This document shows, piece by piece, positions 1-6,855 of a DNA stretch of 32,061 nucleotides (positions are counted from its first letter, which is position 1; each line of letters starts with the position of its first letter). The stretch is taken from the NCBI RefSeq assembly GCF_000341145.1, contig NZ_ANBE01000009.1:53178-85238 (forward strand). The letters run 5' to 3'. Under the pieces are notes generated by a model. That model was not told where the DNA came from and made no database searches. It saw only the letters and a program-made list of their open reading frames with translations. Made by a program: the position numbers and the translations under genes. The stretch is from Nocardiopsis xinjiangensis YIM 90004. GTDB taxonomy: Bacteria > Actinomycetota > Actinomycetes > Streptosporangiales > Streptosporangiaceae.

Positions 1-370
1 CCGAGACCGTGGCCGGCCGCACCAGGGGACGGGCCGCGTCGTGCAGGAGCGCGAGGTCGTCGTCGGAGGCTCCGGACATCGCTTCCAGCGCCGCGTTCGA
101 GGTCTCGGTGCGGGTGGCGCCGCCGGCCAGCACGCGGGTGACCTTGGCGAACCCGGCACCGGCGACCAGGTCCTCGACCCGGCCCACGTGCGTGTCCACC
201 ATGAGCACGAGGATCTCGTCGACGTCCGGGCACGCCTCGAAAGCGGCCACGGAGTGCTCGATGATCGGCCTGCCGTCCAGAGGGAGCAGCTGTTTGGGGG
301 AGGGAGCCGCCATCCGGGCACCCACTCCGCCGGCCAGGACGGCCGCGATCACCTTGGGCCGTTCGGTCAT
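1..370 (-). CDS. IspD/TarI-type cytidylyltransferase, C-terminal part outside window
   Basis: The reverse strand reads from an ATG at 370 without a stop to the window edge, giving the first 123 residues. The N-terminus has the nucleotide-binding loop of the family (AAVLAGGVGARM, residues 9-20, then PKQLLPLDGRPI), and residues 113-119 are the DAARPLV motif typical of IspD and TarI. Such enzymes join CTP to a sugar-alcohol phosphate: methylerythritol phosphate in isoprenoid synthesis (IspD) or ribitol/glycerol phosphate in teichoic acid synthesis (TarI). The gene is divergent from an ABC polymer exporter and close to polyol-phosphate genes, so a TarI-like role in wall polymer synthesis is more likely than isoprenoid synthesis, but the two cannot be separated on the visible half. 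The N-terminal half shows no frame damage. Confidence 0.85.
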   Translation of the reverse strand, partial: MTERPKVIAAVLAGGVGARMAAPSPKQLLPLDGRPIIEHSVAAFEACPDVDEILVLMVDTHVGRVEDLVAGAGFAKVTRVLAGGATRTETSNAALEAMSGASDDDLALLHDAARPLVRPATVS

Positions 371-837
371 GGTGGCCCCCTTCGTCGACGTCGTTCACGG
401 TTCCGGCCGGGACCAGGGCCTGTTCGGCAGGCTCCGACGGAAGGCATCTGCCGGACAGACCTTAGCCGAACGCGCCGGGAAGGCCGCCGCAACGGCGGTA
501 GGGCGGGCGGTCGGGTGCTTCGGAAGGAGCGCCGGCACCGGCGTGGCGCTACATCGGGCGCCGGGTGTTGGACGAGACCCGTCGTTCACGGCGGTACCCT
601 GATGGACGCCTGATATGGCGTGCTCGGTCCAGACCTCCTCTGATTCGGTCGTGGAGCCGGGCGCGGTCCGTGACACTCCCCCGGTCGCCCGGACACACTC
701 TCCCCCGTGCTTCCGGAAGCCGTTGCCGTGGGTCGGACCGCGTGCAGAGGCCTGGTGCGCGCAAGGCAAGACACATGCACGCGGCCGTCCGGCGCATCGC
801 GTTCCGGACGAAGAGAACTCAACCCTTGGAGGTGGCG
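371..837. other. Divergent intergenic region, no gene supported
   Basis: This 467-base stretch lies between the divergent cytidylyltransferase and exporter genes. Open frames cross it on both strands, but none has a ribosome site or a recognisable protein. It must hold the promoters of both directions; I could not pick a convincing -35/-10 pair. The only clear structure is an inverted repeat at 420-458. An ATG at 775 is in frame with the downstream permease and is an alternative start for it. Confidence 0.5.
420..458. repeat. Inverted repeat upstream of the cytidylyltransferase
   Basis: CTGTTCGGCAG (420-430) faces CTGCCGGACAG (448-458) across 17 bases. Ten of eleven positions pair by Watson-Crick rules and one is a G-T pair. 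It sits 50 bases upstream of the minus-strand start at 370, where an operator or a structured leader would lie. Confidence 0.45.
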
Positions 838-1671
838 GTGGCGTCAAGGGCGCTGGCCGTCTGGGAGCACCGGAAGGTCGTCGGCCTCCTGGTCCGGCGT
901 GACCTGAAGGTCAAGTACCAGCAGTCCGTACTGGGGTACGCGTGGACCATGTTGGAGCCGTTGGCTCTGACGATGGTCTACTTCTTCGTCTTCGGAGTGA
1001 TCCTCCAGGCCGAGCGCGGGATGCCGGAGGAGGCCATGGCCCAGGGCGGGTTCCTGCTCTTCCTGGTGGCGGGCATCCTGCCGTGGAACTCGTTCGGGGC
1101 GATGCTCAGTGAGGCACCCCGGGCGATGATCACTCACGGGAAGCTCATCACGACGATGAAGGTGCCACGGGAGATCTTCCCGATGGCCACCGTGGGCACC
1201 AAGTTCGTCGAGTACCTGCTCACCCTGCCGGTGCTGCTGGTCTTCGTCGTGGTCCTGGGCGGTTCCTTCAGTGTGATGGGGTTGCTGGTCTGGCTACCGG
1301 CTGCAGTCCTGCTGCAGTTCGCGTTCGGTCTGGGCATGACCTTGTTCTTGTCCTCGGTCAACGTCATGTTCCGCGACGTCGAGCGTATGGTGCGTATCAT
1401 CACACGCTTGTTGTTCTACGGATCGGCGATCCTGTACCCGGCGACCATGGTGCTGCAAGCGGGTATCCCCGAGTGGCTCAAGGTCGTCTATCAGCTCAAC
1501 CCGTTGCTGGGTATCTTCGAGATGCACCGGGCCGTGTGGTTCGCTGACTTCGCGGAATTGACCCCGACCGCGATCGCGTTGTGGTCGTCGGTGGTGGGTT
1601 CGTTCCTGATGCTGGTCATCGGATACTGGACGTTCCGCCGTCTGGAGATGTCCGTCCTGAAGGAGTTGTGA
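838..1671 (+). CDS. ABC-2 type polysaccharide/teichoic acid exporter permease
   Basis: A 277-residue membrane protein of the Wzm/TagG type. With the ATPase encoded next it would move a lipid-linked polymer across the cytoplasmic membrane. It shows the family's amphipathic N-terminal signature (WEHRKVVGLLVRRDLKVKY followed by QSVLGYAWTMLEPL) and about six hydrophobic helices, and it ends with the usual short cytoplasmic tail (RRLEMSVLKEL). The GTG at 838 is chosen because GGAGG lies at 828-832, five bases upstream, and because the resulting length matches the family. An in-frame ATG at 775 would add 21 residues but has a weaker ribosome site. The stop overlaps the next start by one base (TGATG), so the pair is translationally coupled. 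Confidence 0.87.
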   Translation: MASRALAVWEHRKVVGLLVRRDLKVKYQQSVLGYAWTMLEPLALTMVYFFVFGVILQAERGMPEEAMAQGGFLLFLVAGILPWNSFGAMLSEAPRAMITHGKLITTMKVPREIFPMATVGTKFVEYLLTLPVLLVFVVVLGGSFSVMGLLVWLPAAVLLQFAFGLGMTLFLSSVNVMFRDVERMVRIITRLLFYGSAILYPATMVLQAGIPEWLKVVYQLNPLLGIFEMHRAVWFADFAELTPTAIALWSSVVGSFLMLVIGYWTFRRLEMSVLKEL

Positions 1672-2603
1672 TGGCACAGCCCTCCACCTACGAAACGGAT
1701 GGCGCTGGCCCGGTCATCGAGGCCAAGGGCCTCGGTGTCAAGTTCGCCGTCAACCGTCGGCGCAAGCGCAGCCTGCGCGAGATGTTCATCCATGGCACCA
1801 AGCGCGATCCCAATGCCGAGGGCAATGACTTCTGGCCGTTGCGCGACGTGTCCTTCGAAATCGCCAAGGGCGACTGCGTGGGCATCGTCGGCAAGAACGG
1901 AACCGGCAAGTCCACGCTGCTCAAGATGATCGCGGGTGTGCTGCTCCCGGACGAGGGCGACGTCAGCGTGCACGGCAAGGTCGCACCGCTGTTGGAGCTG
2001 CGGGCGGGGTTCAACGACAACCTGACCGGCCGCGAGAACGTGTACCTCGTCGGTTCCCTGCACGGGATGACCGAGAAACAGCTCGACGAGCGCTTCGAGG
2101 AGATCATCGACTTCGCCGAGATCAAGCCGAAGTTCGTCGACACCCCGGTGCGCCACTACTCCAGCGGAATGAAGGTGCGTCTGGGGTTCGCGCTCATCTC
2201 GCAGCTCGAGCACCCGATCATGCTCGTGGACGAGGTCCTGGCCGTCGGTGACAAGGCCTTCAAGCTCAAGTGCTACGCGGCCATCGACCGCATGCTCGCC
2301 AACGAGCGCACGATGGTCCTGGTCTCCCACAGCGAGAAGGACCTGCGCCGGTTCTGCAACCGCGGTCTCTACATCCGCAACGGCAGCCTGGCGCTGGACA
2401 CCGACATCGACTCCGCGCTGACGGCCTACAACGAGGACACCAAGGCCGAGATCGAGGAGCGCAAGAAGCGCGACGAGGCCAAGAAGAAGCGTGCCGAGAA
2501 GAAGTCCGAGGGCGAGAAGAAGCCCGAGGGCGGCGGGAAGAAGTCCGAGGGCGGCGAGAAGCCGGACCGGAAGAAGCCCGATCCCCCCGACGGCGGCCAG
2601 TAG
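1671..2603 (+). CDS. ABC exporter ATP-binding subunit (Wzt/TagH type) with charged tail
   Basis: A 310-residue ATPase that powers the preceding permease. Walker A is GKNGTGKS (residues 74-81), the signature is YSSGMKVRLGFA (from residue 163), and Walker B is IMLVDEVLAVGD (from residue 183), with the switch His in LVSHS. AAGGAG lies just before the ATG at 1671, and the start overlaps the permease stop. The end is unusual: from about residue 262 the protein becomes a Lys/Glu/Gly-rich, probably coiled then disordered tail (KKSEGEKKPEGG and similar repeats), instead of the folded carbohydrate-binding domain seen in some Wzt proteins. The substrate is therefore probably not chosen through a Wzt-type C-domain. 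The gene is followed by a strong hairpin, which closes a two-gene operon. Confidence 0.88.
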   Translation: MAQPSTYETDGAGPVIEAKGLGVKFAVNRRRKRSLREMFIHGTKRDPNAEGNDFWPLRDVSFEIAKGDCVGIVGKNGTGKSTLLKMIAGVLLPDEGDVSVHGKVAPLLELRAGFNDNLTGRENVYLVGSLHGMTEKQLDERFEEIIDFAEIKPKFVDTPVRHYSSGMKVRLGFALISQLEHPIMLVDEVLAVGDKAFKLKCYAAIDRMLANERTMVLVSHSEKDLRRFCNRGLYIRNGSLALDTDIDSALTAYNEDTKAEIEERKKRDEAKKKRAEKKSEGEKKPEGGGKKSEGGEKPDRKKPDPPDGGQ

Positions 2604-2615
2604 CTTCCGTCCCCC

Positions 2616-2689
2616 TCCGAAACACCCAGCGAGCGCACCCCGGGTTCCGGTGGTGCGCTCCTGTGTGTCGTGGGCTGTCCGAAACACCC
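2616..2689. repeat. 12-bp direct repeat pair flanking a hairpin
   Basis: TCCGAAACACCC occurs at 2616-2627 and again, unchanged, at 2678-2689. The two copies bracket the hairpin at 2631-2660. No gene spans them. Confidence 0.6.
2631..2660 (+). terminator. Hairpin terminator after the ABC exporter operon
   Basis: GAGCGCACC (2631-2639) pairs perfectly with GGTGCGCTC (2652-2660). The inner CCGG at 2640-2643 can pair with CCGG at 2647-2650, leaving a three-base loop and one bulge. No U-tract follows, as is usual for actinobacterial terminators. It lies 28 bases after the ATPase stop. Confidence 0.6.
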
Positions 2690-2787
2690 TCTGACCAGGG
2701 GTTACCCGTCTTTGTGCGCGTGTCGGCGTTGAATGGTCACGCAGCGTGAGCAACCGTGTCCCTCGGTACATCTGGGAGGGCACGGAC

Positions 2788-3594
2788 ATGGCACACGCTT
2801 CACCCGCACGGGCGGTCGCACGCATTCTGGAGCGTCGGCATGTCACCCGGTCCGGCATGGCGCGGATCAGTGTGCTGGTCGCTCTCGGCGCAGCCGTCTG
2901 GTTCACCCAGGAGGGGGACGAAGGGCCTCTGGTGGGATCGGCCTTCCTCGCACTGGTCCTGTGCTGTGACGCGGTCGGTGCGGCCATGAGTGCCAACCGC
3001 CGCGACTCCCTGACCCTGTGGCTCGTGACCATGCTCGGCCAACTGCGCGAGTACATCGTCTACACGGGCCTGGCCCTGGGTGCGGTCGCCGCCGGCATCG
3101 CCGGGGCCTGGGCGTGGGCGGCCGGCGCCCTCATCGCCCTGGCGCTGCGCAACTCGCTCCTGGTGGCCCGCAAGGCCCCGGCGGCCCTGGCCCAGGGGCG
3201 GAGTGCGGTCCGGGGCTCCGTGCCCGCGCAGCGGAGTCCTGGAGGGCTCCTCGGCGGGCTCGGGGTCCCCGCCCCGCGCCGGTCCGGCAACGGCGACCCC
3301 GAACTCACCGGCCGCCTGCTCGGAGCCGACGGCGCGCGGGACGGCCGCGTGAGTGCGGCTCCGCGTGTGCGGCAGGAGGAGGCCACCGGGCACGGGCCGG
3401 TCGCCGCCGTGGTGTCCCTGCCCGATCTCGCCTGCCGCTGGCTGTCCTTCACCCAGCCGGTGCGTTTCCTCGTCATCGGGGTCACCACCCTCGTGTGGGA
3501 CCCCCGGGTCGCCTTCGTCACTCTCGTCATCGGGTGCGCGATCGCCGTCACGAGCGAACTCGTCGGCGCCGGGGAACAGGTGGAGCAGCGGTGA
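2788..3594 (+). CDS. CDP-alcohol phosphotransferase-like membrane protein without catalytic motif
   Basis: A 268-residue membrane protein that starts at ATG 2788 with GGAGG at 2775-2779; an in-frame GTG at 2746 lacks such a site. From memory of actinobacterial DUF5941 proteins, which carry a CDP-alcohol phosphotransferase domain followed by DUF5941, residues 15-100 match the phosphotransferase region, including the distinctive EYxxYTGLALGA stretch after the active site. The catalytic pattern D-x2-D-G-x2-A-R-x8-G-x3-D-x3-D should fall at residues 59-84, but the residues there are C59, A62, V63, A66, M67, T76, V80 and G84. All four metal-binding Asp are gone, so catalysis is not expected. Residues 130-205 are a polar, low-complexity insert and the last 65 residues are again hydrophobic. 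GTGA overlap couples it to the DUF5941 gene. A structural or regulatory subunit for the active enzyme at 6016-6786 is a reasonable guess. Confidence 0.6.
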   Translation: MAHASPARAVARILERRHVTRSGMARISVLVALGAAVWFTQEGDEGPLVGSAFLALVLCCDAVGAAMSANRRDSLTLWLVTMLGQLREYIVYTGLALGAVAAGIAGAWAWAAGALIALALRNSLLVARKAPAALAQGRSAVRGSVPAQRSPGGLLGGLGVPAPRRSGNGDPELTGRLLGADGARDGRVSAAPRVRQEEATGHGPVAAVVSLPDLACRWLSFTQPVRFLVIGVTTLVWDPRVAFVTLVIGCAIAVTSELVGAGEQVEQR

Positions 3595-4235
3595 GCGGGG
3601 CCGCGCGCGAGGCGGTCCCACGCAGGCCGGACCTTCGCTTTCTCCGTGATGACAGTCACATCGGGCTCCTCCTGGGGAGGATCGCCCCGGGCGCCTTCCC
3701 ACCTCTGCTCACCGCACTCACGGGCGCCCTCGTCGTCGGCATCCTCCTCCTTGCAGACCAAGGGCGGCTGACAGGCATTACCCTGTGCGCACCGGTCGCA
3801 TCCCTGCTACTGTCCGGCCTGACCTCGGGCCACCCCCACGACGGACGGTTCGACTGGCTCGTCCCACCCGTGCTGCGCCTCACCGAGTACGGATTCCTGA
3901 CGGTTCTGGGGTCGGCGTCCGGTGTACCCGGTCCCCTGGTGTTCGTACTCTTGGTGGCGGTCGTCCTCCACCATCGCGACGACGTCACCCGACCCGCGGT
4001 CGGTATGGTCCGACCCGGACGGGTACGCGCCGCAGCCCTCGGCTGGGACGGGCGCATGCTCGTCGTCGCCGCTGGGGGAGCGCTGGAGTCGCTCACGGCC
4101 GCCTACGGCTTGCTCGCCGCGTACCTGGTGGCACTGCTCGTCCGCGAGTCCGTGCGCACCTGGAGCGCGACACCGGTGACCGACGTTCGTGACGGCCACA
4201 ACGACCGAGGAGGCGTGGACGCCTCCTCGACCTAA
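3591..4235 (+). CDS. DUF5941-type integral membrane protein
   Basis: A 214-residue protein with about six hydrophobic helices. The motif HDGRFDWLVPPVLRLTEYG in the middle, followed by the VPGPLVF...VVLHHRDDV and GWDGRMLVV blocks, recalls the DUF5941 domain, which in Streptomyces-type genomes is fused behind a CDP-alcohol phosphotransferase domain. Here it is a separate gene, and its start (GTG 3591) overlaps the stop of the degenerate phosphotransferase-like gene by four bases, with GGAG five bases upstream. The function of DUF5941 is unknown; the context points to membrane assembly of a phosphate-linked polymer. The stop TAA merges with the AAGGAGG ribosome site of the next gene. Confidence 0.65.
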   Translation: MSGAAREAVPRRPDLRFLRDDSHIGLLLGRIAPGAFPPLLTALTGALVVGILLLADQGRLTGITLCAPVASLLLSGLTSGHPHDGRFDWLVPPVLRLTEYGFLTVLGSASGVPGPLVFVLLVAVVLHHRDDVTRPAVGMVRPGRVRAAALGWDGRMLVVAAGGALESLTAAYGLLAAYLVALLVRESVRTWSATPVTDVRDGHNDRGGVDASST

Positions 4236-4251
4236 GGAGGAACACGCCCTC

Positions 4252-4983
4252 ATGCTCGGAATGGTTCTCGCCGCGGGCGCAGGACGCCGGCTGCGTCCCT
4301 ACACCGACACCCTGCCCAAGGCCTTGGTGCCCGTCGACGGTGAGACGACCATCATGGACATCTCGCTGCGCAACCTGGCAACTGCCGGGCTGACCGATGT
4401 GGTCGTGGTGGTCGGGTACGCCGCGCAGGCCGTCGAGGAACGCAAGGAGCTCCTCGAGGAGCGCCACGGCGTCAAGATCACCCTCAGCTACAACGACAAG
4501 GCCGAGGAGTGGAACAACGCCTACTCCTTGTGGACCGCGCGTGAGTTCTTCTCCGAGGGCGTCCTCCTCGTCAACGGCGACACCGTGCACCCGGTGAGCG
4601 TCGAGGAGACGCTGCTGGCCGCCCGCGGCCCCGAGCTGCTCCTGGCGGTCGACAACGTCAAGAAGCTCGGTGACGAGGAGATGAAGGTGACCCTGGACGA
4701 GTCCGGGAACCTGGAGAACATCACCAAGCTGATGGACCCGGGCGTCGCGTCCGGCGAGTACATCGGTGCCACCCTCATCGAGAGCTCCCTGGACGCCCGC
4801 CTGGCCGACGCGCTCAAGGCGACGTGGGAGCGCGACCCTCAGCTGTACTACGAGGACGGCTACCAGGAGCTCGTCAACCGCGGGGAGAAGCTCTCCATCG
4901 CGCCCATCGGCGACGTCGACTGGGTCGAGGTCGACGACCACGACGACCTGGCCGAGGCGAGGGAGATCGCGTGCCGCTACTAG
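4252..4983 (+). CDS. LicC-like CTP:phosphoalcohol cytidylyltransferase
   Basis: A 243-residue nucleotidyltransferase. Residues 4-25 hold the nucleotide loop LAAGAGRRLRP followed by LPKALVPV, and LVNGDT carries the metal-binding Asp. The block DKAEEWNNAYSLWTAREF resembles the NNIYSL region of phosphocholine cytidylyltransferase LicC, and homologues in actinobacterial genomes are usually labelled phosphocholine cytidylyltransferase family. It probably makes a CDP-alcohol from CTP and an alcohol phosphate. The neighbouring genes make glycerol-1-phosphate and use a CDP-alcohol, so glycerol-1-phosphate is a better guess than phosphocholine. ATG 4252 is chosen with AAGGAGG at 4234-4240; the upstream in-frame start at 4189 lies inside the previous gene. 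The 3' end overlaps the dehydrogenase start by 13 bases. Confidence 0.8.
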   Translation: MLGMVLAAGAGRRLRPYTDTLPKALVPVDGETTIMDISLRNLATAGLTDVVVVVGYAAQAVEERKELLEERHGVKITLSYNDKAEEWNNAYSLWTAREFFSEGVLLVNGDTVHPVSVEETLLAARGPELLLAVDNVKKLGDEEMKVTLDESGNLENITKLMDPGVASGEYIGATLIESSLDARLADALKATWERDPQLYYEDGYQELVNRGEKLSIAPIGDVDWVEVDDHDDLAEAREIACRY

Positions 4984-6038
4984 CCCGAATGCTGCAGTCC
5001 CCCCTGGCCATCGACGTGCGCCGGGGGGCCATCGCCCGGCTCGGCGACGTCCTGGCCGACCGCCGCATCGCCACCGAGGGCCGCATCGCCCTCGTGGTCG
5101 GCCCCGGCCAGGGTGAACGTATCGAGCACGACGTCGACCTGCCCCAGTGCGAGGTCTTCCAGGTCAGTGAAGGCACCGTGGATGCCGCCACCGACCTCGG
5201 TAAGAAGCTGCGCTCGGGTGCCTACGAGGCCGTGGCCGGTATCGGTGGCGGCAAGACCATCGACGTGACCAAGTTCGCCGCGACCATGGCGGGCATCCCG
5301 ATGGTGGCCGTGGCCACCAACCTGGCACACGACGGCATCGCCTCCCCGGTGAGCTCCCTGGAGCACGAGGGCGGCAAGCCGTCGATCGGCGTCACCATGC
5401 CGATCGCCCTGGTCATCGACGTCGACTACGTCCAGGCGGCCCCCTCCCACCTGGTGCGTTCCGGTATCGGCGACGTGGTCAGCAACATCTCCGCGATCGA
5501 GGACTGGGAACTGGCCGGCCGCGTCAACGGCGAACCGGTCGACGGCATGGCGGTGACCTTCGCCCGTGTCGCGGCCGAGGCGATCCTGCACCGTCCCGAC
5601 TCGGTGGAGTCCGACGCGTTCCTGACCGTGCTCGCCGAGGGCCTGGTGCTCTCCGGCATGGCGATGTCGGTGGCCGGCTCCAGCCGTCCCGCCAGCGGCG
5701 CCTGCCACGAGATCCTGCACGCGGTCACGCAGCTCTACCCGGGCACCAGCAACCACGGCGAGCTCGCCGGTCTGGGGACGCTGTACGCGTCCTTCCTACG
5801 TGTGGACCGACTGGGCTGGTCCGAGCCGCGCATGCAAGAGATCCGCGACTGCCTGCTCCGCCACGACCTGCCCATCGTCCCCTCGGACGTGGGTCTGTCC
5901 CAGGAGGAGTTCGCCAAGGCAGTGGCCCTCGCGCCGGACACCCGTCCCGGCCGGTTCACGATCCTGGAACACCTGAACCTCTCCGAGGACGAGATCGGGC
6001 GGAGTGTCGCTGAGTATGTCGAAACCGTCGGTCGCTGA
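4971..6038 (+). CDS. sn-glycerol-1-phosphate dehydrogenase-like enzyme
   Basis: A 355-residue iron-containing-alcohol-dehydrogenase-fold protein of the AraM/EgsA group, which reduces dihydroxyacetone phosphate to sn-glycerol-1-phosphate with NAD(P)H. The dinucleotide loop GIGGGK is at residues 90-95, the substrate-side HDGIAS at 120-125, and the three metal ligands are expected at D168 (SGIGDVVSN), H246 (GACHEILHA) and H262 (SNHGELAG). All are present, so activity is likely. GTG 4971 has GGAG five bases upstream and overlaps the cytidylyltransferase; ATG 4989 is an alternative. The exact polyol phosphate made is inferred from family and context. It sits between the enzyme that would activate the product and the one that would transfer it. 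Confidence 0.83.
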   Translation: MPLLARMLQSPLAIDVRRGAIARLGDVLADRRIATEGRIALVVGPGQGERIEHDVDLPQCEVFQVSEGTVDAATDLGKKLRSGAYEAVAGIGGGKTIDVTKFAATMAGIPMVAVATNLAHDGIASPVSSLEHEGGKPSIGVTMPIALVIDVDYVQAAPSHLVRSGIGDVVSNISAIEDWELAGRVNGEPVDGMAVTFARVAAEAILHRPDSVESDAFLTVLAEGLVLSGMAMSVAGSSRPASGACHEILHAVTQLYPGTSNHGELAGLGTLYASFLRVDRLGWSEPRMQEIRDCLLRHDLPIVPSDVGLSQEEFAKAVALAPDTRPGRFTILEHLNLSEDEIGRSVAEYVETVGR

Positions 6039-6786
6039 GGTCCGCGCGGGCGGCCAGCCCGTGGGGATCAAGGAGCGCACCAACGAGGAACACTGGGCCG
6101 GACGGCTCTACATGCGGGATCTCTCCCCGTACGTGAGTACCGTGTTCGTCCGTCTCGGAGTCCCCCCGAACCCCATCACCTACCTGATGATGGCCTTCGG
6201 CGTCCTGGCCGGTGTGGTCGTGGCCTTCGGCGGACTGTGGTCCGCGATCCTGGCCGCCGTGATGGTCCAGGTCTATTTGCTCCTGGACTGCTCGGATGGC
6301 GAGGTCGCCCGGTACACCGGACGCACCAGCGTCGCCGGGATCTACCTGGACCGCATCGGGCACTACGTGTCCGAGATCGCCCTGCTCATCGGTCTGGGCA
6401 TCCGTGCCCAGGGTGAGTTCGAGGCGGGCGGCTGGCTCGTCCTGGGGATGGCGGCCGCCCTCGGCGTGGCCCTGATCAAGGCCGAGACCGACAACGTGGT
6501 GGTGGCCCGTGCCAAGGCGGGCCTGCCCGAGGAGGTCACCGATGCCGCGATGAGCCCGCGCTCGTCCGGTCTGAGCCTGGCCCGGCGCATGGGGTCGGCG
6601 CTGAAGGTGCACCGCGTGATCCAGGCGGTCGAGCTCTCCCTGCTCGTCGTCGTGGTCGCGGTCGTGGACGCCTTCCTGGGCGACCTCACCGCCACCAGGA
6701 TCCTCGTCGCGGTCTGCGCGTTCGTGGGTGTGCTCATGAGCGCGGCCCACTTCGTGAGTGTGGTGGCCTCCCGCCGCCTCGAATAA
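6016..6786 (+). CDS. CDP-alcohol phosphotransferase, integral membrane
   Basis: A 256-residue protein with about six membrane helices. The family motif is intact up to its last residue: D91, D94-G95, A98-R99, G108 and D112, but position 116 is His where most members have the fourth Asp. That Asp is proposed as the catalytic base in related enzymes, so this subfamily may use His. The reaction would be transfer of an alcohol phosphate from a CDP-alcohol to a membrane acceptor, or of a phosphatidyl group. ATG 6016 is chosen because GGAG at 6001-6004 lies upstream and because the sequence SKPSVAEVRAGGQP is where I expect the family to begin; GTG 6004 is possible. It overlaps the 3' end of the dehydrogenase gene and is followed by a clear terminator, so it is the last gene of the 2788-6786 operon. 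Confidence 0.85.
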   Translation: MSKPSVAEVRAGGQPVGIKERTNEEHWAGRLYMRDLSPYVSTVFVRLGVPPNPITYLMMAFGVLAGVVVAFGGLWSAILAAVMVQVYLLLDCSDGEVARYTGRTSVAGIYLDRIGHYVSEIALLIGLGIRAQGEFEAGGWLVLGMAAALGVALIKAETDNVVVARAKAGLPEEVTDAAMSPRSSGLSLARRMGSALKVHRVIQAVELSLLVVVVAVVDAFLGDLTATRILVAVCAFVGVLMSAAHFVSVVASRRLE

Positions 6787-6812
6787 CACGATTGTGATGC
6801 TTTCGTCACATC

Positions 6813-6844
6813 GGGGCCGTGGACGATACCCTGTTCACGGCCCC
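6813..6844 (+). terminator. Hairpin terminator after the CDP-alcohol operon
   Basis: GGGGCCGTG (6813-6821) pairs perfectly with CACGGCCCC (6836-6844) around a 14-base loop, and a T-rich stretch (TTACACTTCCACTTTA) follows. It lies 26 bases after the stop at 6786. Confidence 0.72.
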
Positions 6845-6855
6845 TTACACTTCCA

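Noticed and set aside
565..837. N-terminal extension of the permease from ATG 565
   Set aside because: The added residues are Arg/Ser-rich and unlike the family, and GTG 838 has a strong ribosome site.
1491..3056. Minus-strand open frame of 521 codons antisense to the exporter ATPase
   Set aside because: Leu/Val-rich shadow of the ATPase gene, without start signal or domain.
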